NCBI RefSeq assembly: GCF_018991925.1
Contig: NW_024726235.1
Location: forward strand, 4,062,130 to 4,126,129
Direction of reading: 5' to 3'
Length of the DNA: 64,000 nucleotides
Source: Homarus americanus
Taxonomy: Eukaryota; Arthropoda; Malacostraca; Decapoda; Nephropidae
In this document: positions 56,676-64,000 of the stretch, piece by piece
How positions within the stretch are numbered: position 1 is the first letter of the stretch
Layout of the letters: the number at the start of each line of letters is the position of its first letter
Program-made: the position numbers and the translations under genes
The notes under the pieces: model-generated
Databases searched by the model: none
What the model was told of the DNA's origin: nothing
What the model saw: only the letters and a program-made list of their open reading frames with translations

Positions 56676-58393
56676 CAGGGTTGCCAACTCGGATTTTCAA
56701 ATGTCGCTAGGCTGGTACCTAAAAGTAGCTAAATGTCGCTAAATCTTCCATGAAAAGTCGCTAGCTATTATTCCCCCCCTTCAGTAATTTGATGCAAATA
56801 ATATTTTCATAATGCCGACTATAATGGACGGAGTATAAATAAAATGCATTATGTAAAAATAAAAATATTATTTTTTTTAAAGTTTAATGTGCACACTTAC
56901 CTATTATTCAATAGTAATTGCATCCCAGTCCTCTTCGTAGTCGTCGGCAGTGTGAACAACTGTAGAGCTGGAAGCATGTGAAGTGCTTGGTTCAGGTTCT
57001 CTTGTAACTGTATGCCTCCACAGTCCCTATCTTTCTTAAAATATCACTAGGAAGTTCATAACTTGCACAACAGGTGTTCTGTCTTTTTAACCCATACTTT
57101 ATTGTAAGAATTGCCTTTAATGTCGATAGTTTCATTTTGTTGCGCAATTTTGATTTCTCAAAGTTCATATTACTAAATGTGCGCTCTACATCTGCGTTTG
57201 AATGTGGAAGAGATAAGGCAGCGAGTGCAATTTCAGCCAGATCATGGTAAGGGTTTTCACCTGTCGCATCTCTGTAATTTGCCACTTCTGACCACAATTT
57301 TAGGGTGCAGTGGCGGCTCGTGAAAAATAAAATGGAGGGACTGCAAGCCTCACACAACAGTAGGATACACAAATTTGACCTACCTCAGGTATGAGTTGTA
57401 GTTGATGTCCACTAATTCCCAGGGCATGGTAGTAGTGTTGGTGGTGATGGACCAGTATTAATTGAAAATAAAGTCCGAGCGTCTGCTCTTCGATGTAGCA
57501 AAATTTTTTATTACTATTTCATTAAAATCCTTTATTTCTGTTATCATTTTATTTTCAATGGATATCACTGCTAAAGCAGACAGTCTGTCATTCTGATAAA
57601 CACTCATGTTAAACTGGCGTGTATATTCTTTGTTCCTGCTTGTACTGTTCTGTTGAATGGATAAAACTGGTGTAGGTCTTCCTCTTGCTTTGATTTCAGT
57701 CTTTTCATTTAATGTCAGCTGGGAAAAGTTGATGTTTTGCAAATACTTCACTCGATTTTCCATCGTCAAAGGGTAATTAAAGAAAGCACGATTTAACCAC
57801 ACCGTCCACACGCAATGTAAACACGAGACTGAGCTGCTTCAAGTGCGGCGGCGGCGCCAATTAATAACAGACATGAATCGTACAGCATTGACAGCAACTA
57901 TGAAAGTAACTTAAATTTTGGTCTGATTTTAATGAAAATTCACTTAGCAACGTATTGAAAATAATTAAATAACATATAAAATGATATATTTGTTGGTAGT
58001 GTATTATTCAGCTGTCTCTCTAAAGGAATCATACGCCTGGCAGTGAGTGTCTGGGAGGACTGCACGAGCCGCCACTGTTAGGGTGTTAGATGCATGGACG
58101 GGCTGACATCAAGTGATCAGGAAATAGACGTGTCCCTCCTTCTGTACCACGACCCATTCAAATGTATTAAACTTTTCTTATTATTTATTGTCCCTGTAAC
58201 CCCGTTGCTATATATTATGGCTCGAAATTAGGAAAACTGAGTTTTCATGGACAGTCCAAAAGTATCCAGAAAGTCGCTAGATTTCTGTGGATATCTCTAG
58301 ATTTGCGACAAGTCGCAAATCGCTCTAAAGTGTCGCTAGAAAAAAACAAAAAGCTCTAGATCTAGCTACAAAGTCGCTAAGTTGGCAACTCTG
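56676..58393 (-). mobile_element. hAT transposon 1, in the palindrome loop
   Basis: Ends CAGGGTTGCCAACT and, read inversely, CAGAGTTGCCAACT, with 8-bp flanks GAGGCAAC (56668-56675) and GAGACAAC (58394-58401), one mismatch. The minus strand 57300-56992 encodes the hAT C-terminal dimerisation region (LALAALSLPHSNADVERTFS, NMNFEKSKLRNKM). The frame continues toward LWSEVANYRD and is cut there by hAT 2. The rest of the transposase is missing. Confidence 0.9.
57308..58077 (-). mobile_element. hAT transposon 2, nested in hAT 1, internally deleted
   Basis: Ends CAGTGGCGGCTCGTG and its inverse CACGAGCCGCCACTG, flanked on both sides by the perfect 8-bp duplication TTAGGGTG (57300-57307 and 58078-58085). 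On the minus strand 57811-57458 keeps an N-terminal part (YLQNINFSQLTLNEKTEIKA, RGRPTPVLSI) joined directly to the C-terminal end (DRLSALAVISIENKM, NFATSKSRRSDFIFN). The catalytic core is deleted, so it is non-autonomous. Confidence 0.95.
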
Positions 58394-58401
58394 GAGACAA
58401 C

Positions 58402-58471
58402 TGAAGATGTCTTGAATAAAGACGAAAGCTAAGGTGCTCCGTTGTTTCCATTTTCCCGTGTGATTTTATCA

Positions 58472-58473
<2 letters not shown>
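58402..58473 (+). repeat. Right arm of 72-bp perfect palindrome
   Basis: Exact inverse of 56596-56667. Including the preceding C of the hAT target duplication it reads CTGAAGA, a GTCTT/AAGAC hairpin and GAAAGC. A TA run (58474-58507) follows immediately. Confidence 0.95.
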
Positions 58474-58507
<34 letters not shown>

Positions 58508-58509
<2 letters not shown>

Positions 58510-59530
58510 TAAATTTTCCCAATCTCTTCGCCTTTGTCTTAAACAGTGAACGTGGAAGTGAAATGTGTTTCGAGGTAAAGAATTTGGAGTTGTATTTCCA
58601 CACGAGGCGGCGAAAGGTTTGAATCTGGCGGAGAAGTTACTGTGGACCGGGTGGCAACTGTCGTCCTCCCTCACCCCGATAACTTGCTGAAATAAATATA
58701 TGAATAACATCACTGATGTATAATAGTGAAAATTATGATTATTCATTATTTTTAGAAATTGTAATTAACACAATAAGAGTGAAAAAATACTACTTTATTA
58801 GTGACGGGAATTACATAACAGACGCGGACGTTGGGAGGCCGCCTTCCTGAACAAGTATCTACCCCAGCCACCCGCGTTATCCTACATCTACCACCGTACA
58901 GGGACTATTACTATAAACATTCAATAATTCTAACACATATCAACCAAAAATACACATAATTTGTTTCATATTTATGTATCAATAGATAAATTAATTGATT
59001 ATGATTATTTAAATATAATTTTAGAAGAGGATTGGGAGATATAGCGTGTGAAGGCTGAAAGTTTGTGTATATGTGTGGTCCCTGTGAAGCGTCTACTCAC
59101 AATGTTCACATCAAAACATCGAGCAAGGGTAAGCCACATTGAATTACATTAAAGTTTTTAGCTGAAAATGATAGTTATTCACATTATTCATCTCATAAAC
59201 TAATACATAAATATTGTTAAGAATCGTGGGGTCACTCTGGCCGATTATTACTAGTGAGACTGGTGTAGTAGGAGTTAAAACAGGGGATGTACCGGGAAGC
59301 CACGGTGGATGGACCAAGCCGCCGCATAATTGAACCTTCTGGGGCCGCCCGGCTCATGTCCACCACACCACCACCATCATTATTACCTCGCCCTCCCCGT
59401 CTCTCTCTTTTAAACTGCTCTATTACCTCCTCATCACCATCACCAATGTAGTATAAATGTTTAGCAAGTGGGGAAGTGTATTTTAAAAGATAAGTATAAT
59501 GTGACAAAGGAAGTGGTGTGTGTGTGGTGA
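58508..59530. other. Noncoding interval after the transposon nest
   Basis: No exon is recognised. A GC-richer patch at 58530-58680 and a minus-strand open frame at 59507-59232 (MSRAAPEGSIMRRLGP near its middle) have no family signature. Confidence 0.45.
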
Positions 59531-59539
59531 TGTGTGTGG

Positions 59540-60080
59540 TGCTAAATGGTATATGGTGTAAGTGTGGGTGTTTGTGTGGGGCCTAGTAGTTTGTGGTGGA
59601 GGTTTTGTGTGTGTTTGTGTGGGACTTATTGGTATATGGTGGAGGTGTGTGTGTTGGTGTGTGGGGGGGGGGGACGACTTATTGGTATATGGTGGAGGTG
59701 TGTGTGTTGGTGTGTGGGGGGGGGACGACTTATTGGTATATGGTGGAGGTGTGTGTGTTGGTGTGTGGGGGACGACTTATTGGTATATGGTGGAGGTGTG
59801 TGTGTTGGTGTGTGGGGGGACGACTTATTGGTATATGGTGGAGGTGTGTGTGTTGGTGTGGTTTGTGGTGGAGGTGTGTTTGTGTGGGGCTTAGTGGTTT
59901 GTGGTGGAGGTTTTGTGTGGGACTTATTGGTATATGGTGGAGGTGTGTGTGTGTGTGGGGGCGGGGGGACTTATTGGTATATGGTGGAGGTGTGTGTGTT
60001 GGTGTGTTTGGCTTAGTGGTTTGTGGTGGAGGTGTGTTTGTGTGGGGCTTAGTGGTTTGTGGTGGTGGTATGTGTGTGGG
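59540..60080 (+). repeat. G/T-rich tandem repeat, ~48-51 bp units
   Basis: Units of GACTTATTGGTATATGGTGG + AGGTGTGTGTGTTGGTGTGT + Gn alternate with a related unit containing TTAGTGGTTTGTGGTGGAGG. About ten units; G runs reach nine bases. A single similar unit recurs at about 61681-61727. All long frames here are repeat artefacts. Confidence 0.93.
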
Positions 60081-61309
60081 GATGTGCCCATTTCGTCACC
60101 ACATTTTTTACCTGTTTCGTCACCTTCATTCCCATCACCATTTCAAGGGAATTACATTCCATAAATTTTTTACATAATTAGTACATCAATATATACACGA
60201 AAATTTCACTAAATTTGCCAAAATAACTGTTGCTTGGGATAGAAAATAATCAAAACAACTAGTTTACAAAATCGTATTACGAAATTATGCCTCGGCATAA
60301 CAATACATTGGATAATGCAAACATCTCACTACGACAATTTATTAAAGACGGAAAAAAACAATGTTAATATGTCTGTAATCATCTCACTTAAACAGTATGT
60401 AAAAGACTAAAATTAAAAAAATAAATAAAAACATTGTTATTACTCATGCAAGCTTGGAAGAAGACACTGACAATTGTTTAACAAATTAGAAGTTATATTT
60501 TTTCTTCATATTCATTCCACAGCTTCCAGAGACTGGCATATTTGTCATGATTTGCTTTTCTTGTGCATGATTTTAGCTTGTTGTAATTGCAAATAAATGA
60601 AGAAGAAATCACCTTCATTTGTTCTATATTTTGTTTATTTACCAATGTTTTAATTGTTTTCGTTATTAAATAATTAATATTCGTGTTTAATAATAACACA
60701 ATAATTCTCGAGTCGTCTGGATACATGTTTAATTTCTATTCGTGTAACATAATAACGGTAAATTTGCATTGTCACCGTTCTGTTAGAAAGTAAAAAATAT
60801 ATTTTTCTAGTGTATTTGTGTGTGTGACCTTCATTTCTGGCGGAAATAAGCAGGGTTTTTTTTCGTTGGACGTTTTCCGAAAAAAGATCTTGGCAAAATA
60901 CACCAAAAAACCTAACCTAACCTAACTGACTCTCACCATATGATGGAATCATCTATATCTTACTTTATTGGGCTGGTTCTTGTTCGTTGTTGGATTTTGA
61001 GATTCTTATACAGCGCCACATATGTTGGTCTTTGCGATATTTACATTGTCTTGCTCTTAGTACACTTTACTGAGGTTGGAAGAACACCATGCGATCGAAG
61101 AAATGCTATAGTTTCTTTGGGTTTTTTTTTTTTCCCAAAAACTTTCAATCAGCTCCATATAATTTAAGGGACACCCTTCACAGACTTCCATGGTCGGCAG
61201 AACTGAAGTTACTGAACTTGAAATTCAAAATATGAGACCCGAAACAAAACTCGAATTTGATTGGGCCAAATATACCGCGAATTAAACCCAAAATCATTTT
61301 AATTAGTTA

Positions 61310-61470
61310 CAAAAACAAAAACGCTTTTGATTGGCCGCGTGACGTGTACGGGAACGCATGCGCGTGATGATTTATGAAGGAGACGCAGGAGACACCAGTG
61401 TTGGAGGAGAGGCAGGCGTTAATGGCGGAAGACTAATGGAAGAATATAGAGAAAATTTTGGATAAGCTAT
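61310..61470. promoter_or_regulatory. Promoter-like GC-rich patch
   Basis: Within about 150 bases lie ATTGG (inverse CCAAT), GTGACGTG (CRE-like), GCATGCGC (NRF1-type) and ATGGCGGAAG. A donor-like CCG|GTAATG follows at about 61494. No coding exon is visible in the window on either side, so the gene it might serve is unknown. Confidence 0.3.
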
Positions 61471-62525
61471 CTCCGTTATTATACATTTCCGCCGGTAATG
61501 TAATAGAGGAAAATTATCTTATAATTAGACGTCTTATTCGAATATGATAATAGATTAGTGGTAGGAATGAACGGTGTTTAAACGCAATAATACCATAATA
61601 ACTTACAATTTATCACTGCAGTATTACCAGAGACTAACGGTCTGTTAGTGGTTACGAAATGGGGTGTATCCTTTGTGTAGGGTTTGGTGGTTTGTGGTGG
61701 AGGTGTGTGTGTGGGGCTTAATAGTTTGGTAAAATTTCTCTTGTTGCCACTATACAAAATGGAAGTTGAAAGTATGTTTTTCCAATGGTTTTTGATATGT
61801 TATGAATGAATTTAACCTTAATTTCTGGTGCAAATCAATAGTTTCTGAGATAACCCCCCCCCCATCTCAGAATCTAGAGATTTGCTGTAAAGATCAAGGT
61901 AAAAAGTTTCAAAACACACTGAAAACCATTGGAAAAACAAAACCCCAACCAACCTTAAACGTAATTTGTGCTAGAAATACCATTGACGAAAAGTGTCTTA
62001 GAATAATATGGTGGAGGTGTGTGTGTGTTATGCAGGTGTCAGTATTCCATTATACAGGAATAAAGGTTACGGTGTATTTTAGGCATAACCCTTTTATAGT
62101 TTTTTTTTTTGTGATGGAACAAGGGGGGGGGGTGGCAACTTTGGGCTTAACCTTAGTAGCAGCAAATAGTCTATGGCTGGTGCCACTTTAGTGTGTGATC
62201 TAAAAAGATATCTTCAGTCAAACCTGACCTAACCTTACCTATATATCTTGTTTACCGCACACTATAGTATCACTGTATGGCCTCCACACTCTCTCTGCTC
62301 TGGTAAATTTACTAAAACATCACTTATTTCTTTTTTTTCTTGTCTTTTTTTCTTTTAAAGTAGGACATAATTTGGTTCATCTTTTAAATTTGTATAAACG
62401 ATAAAGACAAGTAGGTAGTAATAATAAGGGGAAAAAGTTTAATATACTGATAGATCACACCTAAACTGCCTGCCTATATTATGTCTTCTCTGGAAAAATA
62501 ATGGAAATACCTAAAAATTGGCCTC

Positions 62526-62611
62526 CGAGCCTATCTCACCTGATTTTTAAAACACCCTAACACTCTGGGGGGTTAGGGTGGTTAATCGTACGGTGAAACA
62601 GGCTGCACGGG
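62526..62611. repeat. Foldback repeat, TTCACCTGA family, copy 3 (degenerate)
   Basis: GCCTATCTCACCTGATTTTT at the left is mirrored by TTAATCGTACGGTGAAACAGGC at the right, with CACCCTAACACTC..GGGTTAGGGTG between, itself an inverse pair. Confidence 0.45.
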
Positions 62612-62852
62612 CAAATCTTCTGACGATATGAAAAGTGTTTTGTTATCTAGTACTGTACTGTATAGGCATCTTAAATTTTGGTGCTTTTTTTTTTTTTTTT
62701 TTTGAAAAGAACAGTAATTGTTTCCATGTAAACCATCAAGTAGATCACAAGAGCAGGTGTAGAGTCTCTCCTGTGATTGAAAACAAACCATTGTTGAGCT
62801 GTGTCCAATTTTACTGGCAACAGGAATGAAAGTGGGTGAAACAAAAACAATA

Positions 62853-63159
62853 CAGTCTCTCCTCGACTTACGACAACCCGGACATACGACGTCCATGGTA
62901 GTATAAAATATTTTTCACATTACTTATTTTTGAGTTCCGACGTTAGTGATCGCTGTGTACTGAAAAAAAATTTTCGTTTGTAATTCCCTTTAAAATGGCT
63001 GGCAAACGTAAAAGAGGGAGTTCTCGTGGTGCTGAGAAGAAAAAAGAGAGACCCATTTTAGAATTTCTATGTATTATTTTCGTCTTTTCGACTTACGACC
63101 AACTCAACTTACGACCTGGTCGTCGGGACGGAACCCTGTCGTAAGTCGAGGAGAGACTG
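62853..63159 (+). mobile_element. 307-bp Tigger-like MITE (CAGTCTCTCC ends), copy 2
   Basis: Both ends read CAGTCTCTCCTCGACTTACG with TA outside. An ATG frame at 62996 gives MAGKRKRGSSRGAEKKKERP and ILEFLC, resembling the start of Tigger transposases, then leaves the frame into the right end. It matches 37687-37996 closely. Confidence 0.92.
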
Positions 63160-63861
63160 TACCTTTAACTTTGAGATGCGCTGAACACTAGTCACACAAT
63201 TTTTAAGGTGACTGTACTTGTTGTTCCACGGAAAGGAATCCTACTATGGTTAGGTTAATGTTTAGCCTTTTGCAATTACAGTACAGTACTGAAAAAATAA
63301 CCATCGACTATTGACCTGGACCCGCAGGGATTGTGTATGATTTTAATGGGATTCTGTTAAGGATGGCTGTGGGCATTACACTAGTCATTACACTACAGTA
63401 TTATATAAATAATGTGCAGTATATACAATGCACATTAAAATTACACCTAATCCACAGTAAAATAGCCAATGCTATTCAGCCGGGGTCCTGGTCAAATAAC
63501 TAGTGGCTATTTGGCTGGATACTGGTCAAATAACCCCTCCCTATTAAAATGTTGCTCTCTGAGATAACTGTAGAAACTGTTGTTATAAACCCCAGTGGTG
63601 ATCCTGACTCCTGTGTGTACATGACTGAACTTTTAAGTCAAGCTTTATCCTGTCGTTTCTTTGCCATTTTTTTGAACTTTTGGTGAATTTGAATCTGGCA
63701 TCTATTCCTTGATTGCAGTGTGTATTTATGGTTAGGTAAAATGAAATACCTTTACAATATTTATTTACAGCACACATATCTGAGATACTGATACTCAGTA
63801 TCCAGGCAAATACATGGTTGAGGAATACTGTATGATGAATTGTTAACTCTTAGTTAAAGAA

Positions 63862-64000
63862 ATGGGATCACCTAAAGAATCTGCACCTCAGCTTTTTTCA
63901 CTGAAAGGTTAATCACCCTAACACTATTTGGAGGGATGAGGTTAGGTTAACTTTAGGTGAAATATGCTGAGGTACAGATTCTTAAGGTGATCCAAGAAAT
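63862..64000. repeat. Foldback repeat, TTCACCTGA family, copy 4, at the window edge
   Basis: CACCTAAAGAATCTGCACCT + CAGC at the left is mirrored by GCTGAGGTACAGATTCTTAAGGTG at the right. The core has CACCCTAACAC and GAGGTTAGGTTAACTTTAGG. The right end may run past the window. Confidence 0.7.

Noticed and set aside
59232..59507. 91-codon open frame on the minus strand with GC-richer sequence
   Set aside because: It has no recognisable domain, and part is GGA/GGT low complexity. It was left as part of the noncoding interval.
59546..60177. Three overlapping open frames up to 194 codons rich in G, V, W and C
   Set aside because: All are artefacts of the G/T-rich tandem repeat, open in every + frame.

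Overview
This is eukaryotic, arthropod-type genomic DNA. Short exons sit in long AT-rich introns, transposon debris is dense, there are long (TA)n runs, and degenerate TTAGG-like arrays match the arthropod telomere motif. The mix of CR1/Jockey-like LINEs, Penelope-like elements, many Tigger-type MITEs, hAT and Harbinger elements and minisatellites suggests a decapod crustacean. That assignment is an inference, not proven by any single sequence.

Three protein-coding genes can be assembled by hand, all on the + strand. (1) 1841-11140: the last five exons of a fructosamine/ketosamine-3-kinase (FN3K family) whose 5' exons lie upstream of the window; one intron uses a GC donor. (2) 17898-22041: a complete three-exon gene for a 400-residue secreted, proline/histidine/tyrosine-rich protein with three RKY(Y/S)L motifs, an RRRR site and an acidic stretch. 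I do not recognise its family and it is the best candidate for something undescribed. (3) 27823-48196: a complete 19-exon NEMF/Rqc2/Tae2 gene (1047 residues, ribosome-associated quality control) that keeps D9, D98 and R99, the positions needed for CAT-tailing in yeast Rqc2.

The rest is mostly mobile DNA. A 4.4 kb PIF/Harbinger element with TTA target duplications lies in NEMF intron 5, and a ~1.35 kb minisatellite lies in NEMF intron 15. From 51018 to about 58510 there is a nest of insertions: a Tigger element cut by a Penelope-like element, itself carrying a MITE; then one LINE inside another; then two Penelope-type palindromes next to (TA)n; and a hAT inserted in the loop of a 72-bp-arm palindrome, with a second hAT inside the first. 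LINE fragments also occur at 13.5-14.6, 19.5-20.3, 23.8-24.5 and about 25.9 kb. At least five Tigger-like MITE families (CAGT-type ends, TA duplication) and a small foldback family with a TTCACCTGA-type motif are scattered through the window.

The three genes show no functional link; they are neighbours on one strand. The right end (58.5-64 kb) holds no recognisable exon, only repeats and one GC-rich promoter-like patch near 61.3-61.5 kb.
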